A stretch of DNA of 25,533 nucleotides, from the NCBI GenBank assembly GCA_964534335.1, contig CAZHPS010000030.1:1-25533 (forward strand). Direction: 5' to 3'. The stretch's first letter is position 1. Each line of letters starts with the position of its first letter. This document shows, one piece after another, positions 9,001-21,000 of this stretch. A program made the position numbers and the translations under genes. This DNA is from JAABRU01 sp964534335. Lineage in GTDB: Bacteria; Desulfobacterota; Desulfobacteria; Desulfobacterales; Desulfococcaceae. The notes below the pieces were generated by a model. It saw nothing but the letters and a program-made list of their open reading frames with translations. It was not told the DNA's origin and ran no database searches.

Positions 9001-12000
9001 CGGACTGATGATCCCCGAAGTTGGCAGATGCGGAGCCTCCGGGAGCAAGTTCCACCGTAACTGTGTTTGCTGTGGTGGAAGTGAATCCGGCTGGATCAGT
9101 CTCTGTCACAGTGTAATTTCCCGGAGGAACATTGACAAAGATATAGGAACCGTCACCTGCTGTCACTGCGGATGCAATGACCTGGCCGTCTTTGTCTGTC
9201 AGTTCAACCGTAACTCCGCTGATTCCCTCTTCATTGGCATTCTGTTCACCGTCTCCGTTGATGTCATTGAAAACAACACCGGAAATTACGCCCTGCTGCT
9301 GATCTCCGAAACTGGCTGTGGCAGCACCGCCGGAAACAAGGGTGACAGGAACCGAATTGGGCGTGGTGGAAGTAAATCCCTCCGGATCGGTTTCTCTTAC
9401 CGTGTAACTGCCCGGCACCACATTTATGAAAATATAGGAACCGTCACCGGCTGTTACAGCAGAGGCAATGACATTTCCGTTTGCATCAGTGAGTTCCACT
9501 GTCACTCCGCCCAGTCCCTTTTCATCATTGTTCAGGATTCCATCTCCGTTGCTGTCCACAAACACAATGCCGGATACTGTTCCTTTCTGCTGATCTCCGA
9601 AGTTGGCAGAAGCAGATCCTCCGGAAGAAATCATTACAGGAATCTCATTGTCTGTTGTGGAAATGAATCCGTCAGGATCAGTTTCGCTCACTGTATAATT
9701 GCCCGGCTGCAGATTGGTGAACACATAGGAACCGTCCCCTGCGGTAAGGGCTGAGGCAATGACATTTCCCTGGGAATCCGCAAGTTGGATAACAACACCT
9801 CCGATACCCGGTTCACTGCTGTTTTGAATGCCGTCTCCGTTGGTGTCATTAAATACAGTGCCGGACAGGGTTCCCTTTGCCTGATCACCGAAACTGGCTG
9901 TGCCGGATCCTCCGGATACAATATTCACAGGCACGGTATTTATGGTAGTGGAAACAAATCCTTCGGGATCAGTTTCGCGCACAGTGTAATTTCCGGGCTG
10001 GACATCAGCAAACAGGTAAGTGCCGTCTTCGCGTGTGACTGTGGTGGCAATCACCTGCCCCTGGGCATTGATCAGTTCCACAGTAACCCCTCCCAGTCCG
10101 GTTTCACTGCCATTGAGGATACCATCTCCATTGGCATCAGCAAAAACTATTCCGGAAATGCTTCCCTGTTTCTGATCCCCGAAACTGGCAGTGGCTGCTC
10201 CGCCTGAACCCAGATTTACAGGCACAGTGTTTGCTGTGGTGGAAACAAATCCTTCAGGATCTGTTTCTTTCACAATATAGGCTCCGGCAGGAATTTCTGT
10301 GAAAATATAGGAACCGCTGCTGTCTGTGAGAATTGTGGCGACAATATTGCCGTCAATATCCCTCAGTTCCACAGTAACGCCTGCAATACCGGGTTCCCCG
10401 CTGTTCTGAATCCCGTCTCCGTTTATATCATGGAAGACAGTGCCGGAAACTGTGCCATTTTTCTGATCCCCGAAATTGGCGGAAGCCCCGCCTTCCGCAG
10501 TCAGGTTTATGGGAACCGTATTGCCGGTGGTGGAGACATAGCCTTCAGGATCAGTTTCTCTGACAATATAGGCTCCTGCGGGAATGTCTGTGAAACTGTA
10601 AGAACCGTTCCCCCCGGTGGCTGTGGTGGCAATAACAGCACCATCGGGTGTCAGCAGTTCCACAGTAACACCCGGAATGCCGGTTTCTCCGGTATTGATC
10701 ACGCCGTCTCCGTTCACATCATTGAAGACTGTGCCGGAAATGCTGCCTATTATCCGATCTCCAAAACTGGCTGTGGCTTCTGTGTCTGAAACCAGATTCA
10801 CAGGAACAGTATTGCCGGTGGTGGAGACATATCCCTCAGGATCAGTTTCTTTCACCACATAGGCTCCGGCAGGAATGTCTGCGAAGCTGTAAGTTCCCTC
10901 CGGTGAGGTGACAGTGGAGGCAATCAGGTTTCCGTTACTATCCAGCAGTTCCACTTTTACACCGGAAATTCCGGGTTCCTCACTGCCCCTGACACCATCT
11001 CCGTTGACATCATTGAATACAATGCCTGAAATGCTTCCTTTTTTCTGATCTCCGAAATTGACCGGGGCTGTTCCTCCGTCCGGAAGAGTTACCTCAACCG
11101 TATTCGCAGTTGTGGAAATATACCCATTGGGATCTGTTTCTCTGACCGTATAAATTCCCGGATTGATCGGATCAAAATCATACTGCCCGTCTTCTCCGCT
11201 AATCACAGAAGCAATGACCTGACCTGTGCTGTCTGTCAGTTCCACAGCAACACCGGGTATGCCGTTCTCACCTTCATCCTGAACCCCGTTGCCGTTTTTG
11301 TCTTCAAACACCAGACCGGAAATAACTGCCGGTCTCTGATCTCCGAAAACTGCCTTAGCACTGCCTGTATCTGCTGTGCTGACAGAAACTTCATTGGGAG
11401 TGGTGCTTGTGTATCCGTTGGGATCTGTTTCCCTGACCGTATAGTCACCGGGCAGAATATCCGGGAAAACATAAGATCCGTTTTCATCTGTCACAGCACT
11501 TGCAATAACCTCACCTGCGGCATCCAGAAGTTCCACTTTCACACCGGCAATTCCCTGTTCTCCGGAATCCTGTATGCCACTGCCATTGAGATCATGATAA
11601 ACCAGTCCGGTGATATAACCGTAAACCGTTACACTCACATCAGCAGTTACGCAGTTGCTGTGCGTATCACAGATGGTATAGGTGAAGGTGTCGGTTCCGG
11701 TATATCCGGGATCAGGTGTGTATGTAACACTTCCATCCGGATTGACAGCCGCAGTGCCGTGAGGCGGATTACTTACCTCCGTAACCGTGAGCGGATCATT
11801 ATCCGGATCTCTGTCATTGCTCAGCACCGGAATTTCCACAGGTGTATTGACCTGCGTGGTCGATGTATCCGGAACCGCAAGAGGAACATTGTCTTTTACT
11901 GTGACAGTGACAACCCCCGTGTCCTGACCGGCTCTTCCGTCATCAATGATATAAAAGAAGGTATCAGTGCCGGTAAAACCCGGATTGGGTGTATAGGTGA

Positions 12001-15000
12001 ATGTACCGTCAGGATTCAGTTTCACAGTGCCATTGCCCGGCTGCGTGAAATCTGTCACTGTCAGTGGATCGCCATCCGGATCACTGTCATTGGGAAGTAC
12101 AGCAATATCCACAGGTGTATTCAGATTGGTTGCTGTTCTGTCATCCCCTGCCACAGGCGGATGGTTTGGATTTGGTATGACAGTATTGGAAACCGTGATT
12201 GTCAGGGTACTGGTGCTGGTATCTCCGTCAGCATCCGTAATGGTATAGGCAAACACTTCGCTGAGACCGGCCGGAGGCACATAGCCCAATGTCGGCGGGG
12301 TGTAACTGTAAGTCCCGTCAGCATTCAGGGTAAGACTGCCACCTGCCGGAGTTGTAAAAGGCGTTCCCGGAACAATCGCTGTGCCGTTCTGATTTGCTGC
12401 CGTGACGGTTATTACCGGATTGCCCGGATAATCATTGCCAAGCACATTGCCTGTCACCGCAGGGCCGTTTTCCTGTGCAGTATTGGTGTCAGGTCTGGCC
12501 TCAGGCAAATCATCCACAATAATGGTCACAGCCGCCCTGTCGCAGTTGCCGTCAGGATCGCAGACTGTGTAGGTGAAGTAATCCGCACCCACATAATCTT
12601 CATCCGGTGTGTAGATGAGCGTGTCATCAGACGGATCATTGGGAGTTCCGTTATTGTCAACCGTGACTGTTCCGTTGGCCGGATCAGTCACATCCGTAAT
12701 GGTGAGCGGCTCATTGTTGGGATCGCTGTCATTGGTCAGCACATCCACTGTCACCGGTGTGTTTTTGGGTGTGGTTTCAGCATCATCCGCGGCTGCCGGA
12801 ACTGTGGCACTTACAGTCACAGTCACAATGGCCGTGTCACAGTTGCCGCCCGGATCGCAGATTTTATACGTGAAGGTGTCTGTTCCCGTGAATCCGTCAT
12901 CAGGTTTGTACGTGACCGTGCCGTCCGGGTTCTGTGTCACTGTTCCATGCGGCGGATCTGTGATGTCCTTAATGGTCAGCACATCCCCGTCCGGATCAGT
13001 GTCATTGTTCAGCACAGGAATGGTCACCGGTGTTCCCGGCTGTGTGACAGTGCTGTCATCCACTGCATCCGGAGGATCATTTGTTTTCACCGGAGTAACG
13101 GTTTTGTCATCAGCTTCGGGTGTATTTGGATCATCCGTGCGTTTGTCCGGCAGTTCAGTGCTTTCCACAATTCCCTGATTTGCCACATTCTCAACATTGG
13201 TCGGAAAATCTGCATTGATAATCACATCAAATGTGATGACAACGCTCTGTCCCCCGCCGTTCAGGATTCCGATTTGTACATCGACAGAGGTATCTCCGGC
13301 CTGATTTCCGCTGATAACGGTCAATCCCGCAGGATTGGTAATGACACTTCCGGCAGTCAGCGTGGTGTTGACATCCGGTGTATCTGTAAAACGCACATCC
13401 GAAGCTGCTGCATTGCCGCTGTTGGTAACAGTGACCGTGTATCTCAGCGTGTCACCCGGAGAAACTGCACTGTTTCCGTCTGCATCTGTAAGCAGTTCTG
13501 CGCTTTTGCTGACCGGATTCAGCATTGGCCCGGCACTGACCGGAACTACTGTGGGCTGTTCCCCCGGCTGTGCAGGATCTCCATCGGTTTTCTGACTGCT
13601 GTCATTGTTTCCGTTTCCGTCAGAATCATAATAGACAAGTCCCTGATTGCTGATTTGGCTCACGCCTGCCGGAAGCGGATCAGCGATCTTTACACTGAAA
13701 ACAACTGTGTTTTCCCCAAATGCGGCAAAATCAATGCCCGTAATCCGCAGCACAGGTGTTTCACCTTCTACTGTACTGCCTGAGGGAGGAACAACACTTC
13801 CTGCCACATACGTTGTATTCGCAGGTATGCTGTCTGTAAATTCCAAATCATTGACAATAAAGGGACTGGTGTTTTTCATTGTGACTGTGTAAGTAAGAAC
13901 ATCACCGGGCTGCACACTGCCCCCGTTTGCATCCACCACAGTTTTCAGAGCAATGCCTTCGGGACTGCCCCCGACCGGCACATCTGTGGGCTGATCTCCG
14001 GGATTGGAAGAATCCCCGTCTGTCAGATCTTCGGAATCATTGACCCCGTCTCCGTCAGAATCAAAATTCACCACACCCTGATTGGAAATCAGGGTTCCGA
14101 CTGCTATGCCGGAATTGACAGTCACATCAAAAACAAGATTCACAGAACCGCCCGCACCAATGCTTCCGCTCCATTCAATTCTGCTGCTGCCGCTGTTGTA
14201 TGAGGCTGTTCCCGCATCAGCATTCACACTGCCGCTGACATACGCGGTGAACGCAGGAATATTGTCATAAAACTGCACAGTGCCGGAACTGTCCTGATTT
14301 CCGATATTGCTTATCCTGACAGTATAACGGAGCGTATCTCCCGGAGTCACCACAGTGTTGCCGTCCGCATCATTGTGGAGTACAAGGCTTTTGGTGCTTT
14401 CAAAATCCGGACCCGCAACAACCGGAATGACTGTGGGCTGTTCACCCGGATAAGAGGTATCTCCGTCAGTCTGCTGACTGCGATCATTTGTTCCATTTCC
14501 GTCTGAATCATAGTTCACAGTTCCCTGATTGGAAATCTGGTTCACACCCGCAGGAAGCGGATTAACCACCTGCACCCGGAATGTGATTGCAATCTCACCG
14601 TGTGCGGGCAGGGAAATTCCCTGAATCCGCAGCACCGGACTTTCAGACTCAACCGTGCCGGAAGGCGTGGAAACACTTTCGGCAACATAAGCTGTGTTCG
14701 CAGGAATGGCATCCACAAATTCCGCTCCGCTGATGGCAAAACCGCTTTTGTTCAGCATGGAAACCGTATACAGCAGAATATCACCAGGTTCCACGCTGCT
14801 CCCGTTTTCATCTTTCACACTTTTTGTGGAAACAATGCCCGCAACCCCTGTTTTTGTATCTGTGGGCTGTTCACCGGGCAGACTGGTATCTCCGTCCGTA
14901 AGCTGTTCTTTATCGTTTGTGCCGTCATCGTCAGAGTCGTAATTCACTTTTCCCTGATTGGAAAGAACAGTTCCAGCAGCTATGCCTGTGTTCACCGTGA

Positions 15001-18000
15001 CATCAAAGGTGATGGTCACAGACTGATTTGCATCAATGCTGCCGTTCCACTCGATCCGGTCTGCACTGCTGTTGTAAACAGCCGTACCTGACGTGGGCAG
15101 CAGATTTCCTGCATAGGCTGTATTTGCCGGAATACTGTCTGTGAAAACAATTCCTGCGGCATTCTGGTTTCCTGTGTTCCGGATGACAATGGTATAACGC
15201 AGCGTGTCATCCGGTGTAACCGCGCCGTCTCCGTCCGCGTCAATGCGCAGGGTAACGGTTTTGGTGGTCTGTGTGAAATTCGGGCCGGCTGTGACCGGTA
15301 TCACAGTGGGCTGTTCTCCCGGAGTCACTGTGTCGCCGTCTGTCTGCTGACTGCGATCATTAATTCCGTCCCCGTTGGAATCATAGTTCACGGTTCCCTG
15401 ATTGGAAATCTGATTCACGCCCGAAGGAAGCGGAGCATTCACCTGCACCCGGAACGTAACTGTCACCTGACCGTGAGCAGGCACGGCAATATTCTGAATC
15501 CGCAGTGTCGGTGTTTCACTGACCACTGTGGTTCCTGCCGGAGATGTGACACTTGCAGCAACATAGGCTGTATTCGCGGGAATGGCATCCACAAATTCCA
15601 GTCCGGCCACATCAAAACCGCTCTGGTTTTTCAGATCCACAGTATAGAGCAGAATATCACCCGGTTCCACATTGCCCCCGTTTTCATCGCTTACGCTCTT
15701 GATGGCAAGGCCGTAAGGAATGCCGGTGGGAGTTTCTGTGGGCTGATCTCCGGGATCAGAGGGATTGCCGTCTGTATTTTCCGAAGCATCATTTGTTCCG
15801 TCTCCGTCAGAATCGTATTTCACAGTTCCCTGATTGTAGAGAACCGTTCCCGGTGTAATGCCGGAATCCACTGTCACGTCAAAACGGATAGTTATGGAAC
15901 TGCCTGCCGCAATATCACCTGTCCACACAATCTTTTTGTCCGTGCTGCTGTAAACCGCAGTTCCCGCACTTGCATTTACAGAGTTTGCAACATAGGCTGT
16001 ATGAACCGGAATGCTGTCTGCAAATTCAACCCCGGCCGCATCCTGTGTTCCGGTGTTCGGAATGGTGACAGTATAACGGATGGTATCTCCCGGAGTCACT
16101 GCTCCGTCTCCGTCCGCATCAGTCTGCATGGCCCAGCCTTTGGTGGTCTGTGTGAAATTCGGGCCGGCTGTGACCGGTATCACNNNNNNNNNNNNNNNNN
16201 NNNNNNNNNNNNNNNNNNNNNNNNNNNNNNNNNNNNNNNNNNNNNNNNNNNNNNNNNNNNNNNNNNNNNNNNNNNNNNNNNNNTGGCCCAGCCTTTGGTG
16301 GTCTGTGTGAAATTCGGGCCGGCTGTGACCGGTATCACTGTGGGCTGTTCCCCCGGAGTCACGGTGTCGCCGTCTGTCTGCTGACTGCGATCATTTGTTC
16401 CGTCCCCGTCTGAATCATAGTTTACGGTTCCCTGATTGGAAATCTGATTCACACCCGCAGGCAGAGGACTGTTCACCTGCACCCGGAAGGTAACTGTCAC
16501 CTGTCCGTGAGCAGGCACGGCAATATTCTGAATCCGCAGAGTCGGTGTTTCACTGACCACTGTGGTGCCTGCCGGAGCCGTGACACTTGCCGCAACATAA
16601 ACTGTATTCGCGGGAATGGCATCCACAAATTCCAGTCCGGCCACATCAAAACCGCTCTGGTTTTTCAGATCCACAGTATAGAGCAGAATATCACCCGGTT
16701 CCACATTGCCCCCGTTTTCATCGCTTACGCTCTTGATGGCAAGGCCGTAAGGAATGCCGGTGGGAGTTTCTGTGGGCTGATCTCCGGGATCAGAGGGATT
16801 GCCGTCTGTATTTTCCGAAGCATCATTTGTTCCGTCTCCGTCAGAATCGTATTTCACAGTTCCCTGATTGTAGAGAACCGTTCCCGGTGTAATGCCGGAA
16901 TCCACTGTCACGTCAAAACGGATAGTTATGGAACTGCCTGCCGCAATATCACCTGTCCACACAATCTTTTTGTCCGTGCTGCTGTAAACCGCAGTTCCCG
17001 CACTTGCATTTACAGAGTTTGCAACATAGGCTGTATGAACCGGAATGCTGTCTGCAAATTCAACCCCGGCCGCATCCTGTGTTCCGGTGTTCGGAATGGT
17101 GACAGTATAACGGATGGTATCTCCCGGAGTCACTGCTCCGTCTCCGTCCGCATCAGTCTGCATGGCCCAGCCTTTGGTGGTCTGTGTGAAATTCGGGCCG
17201 GCTGTGACCGGTATCACAGTGGGCTGTTCTCCCGGATCTGTGGTATCACCATCAGTCTGCTGACTGCTCTCGTTGGTTCCGTCACCATTGGAATCATAAT
17301 TTACTGTACCCTGATTCACAATTTCCGTAACACCTGCTGCCAGCGGATTGTCCACCTGCACCCGGAATGTCAGACTGACCTGACCATTGGCCGGCAAAGT
17401 GATATTTTCAATCCGCAATGTGGGCGTTTCTGTAGCAACAGTACTTCCCGAAGGCTTGCTTACACTTGCCGCAACATAGCTTGTATGGGCAGGAATATCA
17501 TCACTAAACACCACACTGCCAACATCAAATCCGCTTTCATTCTTTATCACAACCGTATAAAGCAGAGTATCTCCGGGTTCCACATTGCCGCTGTTTTCAT
17601 CTGTTACACCTTTGGTGGATGTGAGTTGAACATCTTCCACAGGCACGGTTACAGTGGCCGTGTCACAGATAAGCGGATTGATTTTGTCGCAGATCTGATA
17701 GGTCAGAGTGTAGGTCCCGTTCGGGGTTCCCGCAGCAACGTCAACCGATCCGTCTGTCACATCCAACGTCACTCCCGCATGGGTCGTGGACTCCTTTGTC
17801 AGGTTTACATTTGCAAGCAGAGCAGGAGATCCGTTCAATGTGTCATTTGTCAGCACATTGGACAGACTGGTTCCTCCGGATGTGCCGTTGACCGTTGCTC
17901 CCGTGTCATCCACAGCATCTATGGTGACCACAGCAACAGTCACCGTGGCAGTATCGCAGATCGTGGAATTGATTTTGTCGCAGATCTGATAAGTCAGAGT

Positions 18001-21000
18001 ATAGGTTCCGTCCGGTGTGCCGGGAGCCACGTCAACTGATCCGTCTGTCACATCCAATGTCACTCCCGCATGGGTTGTTGACTCCTGCGTCAGATTCACA
18101 TCCGCCAGGTTCACTGGACTGGTTCCGTTAAGACTGTCGTTTGCCAGAACACTGGTCAGACTGGTTCCGCCCGCAGTTCCGTCAACCGCTGTTCCTGCAT
18201 CATTGACCGCATCTATTGTCACCACAGGCACACTTACCGTTGCTGTGTCACAGATAAGCGGATTGAGTTTGTCACAGATTTTGTAGGTCAGTGTGTAGGT
18301 TCCGGCCGGTGTTCCCGGAGCCACGTCAACCGATCCGTCCGTCACATCCAAAGTCACTCCCGCATGGGTTGTTGAATCCTGCGTCAGGTTCACATCCGCA
18401 AGATTCACTGGGCTGGTTCCGTTCAGACTGTCATTTGCAAGAACATTTGCCAGAGCGGTTCCGCCGGATGCGCTGTTCACTGTTGTTCCAGTGTCATTCA
18501 CCGCATCAATGTTTGCCACTGTCACAGTCACCGTGGCAGTATCACAGAACGTGGAATTGAGTTTGTCACAAATCTGATAAGTCACTGTGTAATTTCCGTT
18601 CGGCGTTCCCGGAGCCACGTCAACTGATCCGTCTGTCACATCCAGTGTCACGCCCGGATTTGTGGTGGCTGTCTGTGTCAGGTTCACATCCGCAAGATTC
18701 ACAGGACTGGTTCCATTCAGACTGTCATTTGCCAGAACATTGGAAAGACTGGTTCCGCCTGCTGCCCCGTTGACCGCTGAACCCGTGTCATTGACTGCAT
18801 CTATCTCCCCTATCGGCACTGTCGCTGTCGCAGGTGTGGCATCGCTTGCCCCGTTGTTGTCCNNNNNNNNNNNNNNNNNNNNNNNNNNNNNNNNNNNNNN
18901 NNNNNNNNNNNNNNNNNNNNNNNNNNNNNNNNNNNNNNNNNNNNNNNNNNNNNNNNNNNNNNCCGCTACAGACAAGGTCGCCGCATTCGTCATGTCAACC
19001 GCCACCGGAGGATTGTTCCCTATCGGCACTGTCGCTGTCGCAGGTGTGGCATCGCTTGCCCCGTTGTTGTCCGTCACCGTGAACGTGAATGTGCTGTTCC
19101 CCACAAATGTCCCGCTCGGATCAAACTGCAATCCCGCAGCCTGTACCGTTGTCAGAACCTGACCCGCTGTTACCGGTGTTGTCCCGTCCGGCATATACAG
19201 TGTCCCCTCACCCGCGGCCGGCAGAGTCACAACCGTCACCGACACCACTGTCCCGTCGCTGTCCGTCCCTGTCAATGCGTCTATTGCCGTAGCTCCCGCC
19301 GCTACAGACAAGGTCGCCGCATTCGTCATGTCAACCGCCACCGGAGGATTGTTATTGCTGATAACATAAGTTTCATCAATTCCACTGGTTGGCACCATGC
19401 CTTCAGCATCAGTACTGCCTGCCAAAAGATTACCGGCAAGGTCAACCAAATTATTGGTTGTGAGAAGATTCAGATCAAGAACGCCCAAATTAGTTGTGGG
19501 AATGCCTGAAACACGGACAGTGTAAGTTGCAGTGCCTGTTTGCGTTACAGACGAAATAGACGAACCTGTGCTGCCCGCCCCGGTAATTTGAAAGTCAGTG
19601 GTATCTACATTGGTAACGGCTTCGCTAAAAGTAACATTGAAATCAACGTAATTTTGAACAGCAAGCTCGGCAGAAGTAATATTCTCTCCTATCGGATTAA
19701 GGCGTTCAATTGAAGTCAGAGTTGGTGCGGTTGTATCAGGAGCTACACCATTTATGACCAGCTCATTTGTAGTAACATCAAAGGTATGCTTATTTATTCC
19801 AGCCAAATTAGGACCATAACCTACATCAGCAACTACATCGTAAGTCGCAAGAGGAAGAGCATCTGCTCCTGGTATAGTCAGGCTCCATGTTCCCACACCT
19901 GTTGTTGGATTGAATACTCCTGTAAGTCCCGAAACGCTATCTAACAACTGTATATCACCGTTACCAAGAGTCGTCCGTTCTGCTGCCACATTTCCAGCTA
20001 TATAAGTCTTGCCATTTACAGTAACACTCAGCGTATAAGCCTGATCGCTTGAATTTGTAACCGTGCCGACAAATGTACCGGTTAAATCCGGTGTAGTATC
20101 ATTGGTAACTCTTGGATTGACTGTGGGAATTTCATAAGTTTTAGCCGGACTAAACCAGTTAGGTCCTTTGCTGAAATCCAAATAGTAATAAGCTGCACCA
20201 GTAGAAGTTTGTCCTGTTTTTATTGAGAATGAATGAATGGATTCATACAATGCCATTACCCGGACATCATCCCCAGCCGCTGTTCCCGGAGCAACAGTAA
20301 CATTACCCATTGACCCGTCACTTTGGAAACGAGTAAAACCTGCCAGTTGTGTTTGAATAAGCTTGCTGGTGCTTGATACAGTGTAAGTGGCAAAGCCTCC
20401 AAACTCCTGAAACTGAGCATTCATATCAACGTCGTAAGAATTGATAGGAACATTTTGCAAGATGACGTCAACCCCTTTTGAAGCTGTTAAATTGGCAGAA
20501 TTATAACTGCCGCCTTTGATAAAATCAAAGGTAATCGTTGCTGCTCCGTTTGCTGCTGTAATATTTGTGTTTAATTTATACCAATCCAAATCAAGCTGAG
20601 CCGGAGTCCCTGTCAGAACAGGGGTTACTGTTCCTGTACCCACGCCATCTGCATTAACAATTGTTATGCCTGTAAGTGCCGTGGTAGTAACTATAACATC
20701 TATACTCTGCCCATCAACGGTAATCACATTACTGTATAAAATTTTATTACCAACCGCTTTCCCTTCTCCCACTATGGATGTTGGCGTATTGAATGCCATG
20801 CTATTGCTGTTGACATCAAAAGTAGGCATGGTATTGGCAACAAATACGCTGCTGAAACCGGCTATTTTGTTGCCGGCAACGTCTTGTATATCGTTAGTGC
20901 CATTTGGCGTGTAACTGACACGAAGATCGGTATCTGTCATATTAATTAAGCCATTCAATTCCAGATTGACTGTTTGAGCGGCATGATTAATTGAAACGCC

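Larger units (their letters stand above)
13085..17640 (-). repeat. Alternating DUF11 modules in ~879-bp pairs
   Basis: Two DUF11 types alternate: type A (GPNFTQTTK... DADGDGAVTPGDT) and type B (ENGGNVEPGDILLYTV... SNQGTVNYDSDGDG). Pair boundaries lie at 17217, 16338 (equal to 16183 across the gap), 15304, 14431 and 13549, giving periods of 879, 879, 873 and 882 bp, all multiples of three. With the smallest gap solution there are ten modules: one leading B, four A-B pairs and a final A. Each linker carries an Asp-rich loop and GEQPT/GDQPT, suggesting calcium-binding joints. Confidence 0.88.

Noticed and set aside
8717..11629. Regular ~290-bp periodicity considered as a CRISPR-like or satellite array
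   Set aside because: The period is protein-coding (97 codons), copies diverge at the codon level and each matches SdrD_B. No short repeat-spacer structure is present.
11594..13783. 729-codon plus-strand open frame opposite the adhesin
   Set aside because: Its sequence is rich in Arg, Cys, His and Ile with no domain pattern, and it mirrors the antisense of repeated DUF11, cadherin-like and SdrD_B codons. Biased, repetitive coding DNA commonly leaves the opposite frame open.
16180..16182. Apparent TGA stop ending a 2,018-residue ORF
   Set aside because: It is reached only by counting the 100-N placeholder as real bases. The repeat period shows the true frame continues.
16507..18039. 510-codon plus-strand open frame
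   Set aside because: Antisense of the DUF11 repeats. The same antisense text reappears at 15473-16183 because the repeat is duplicated; no protein-like features.
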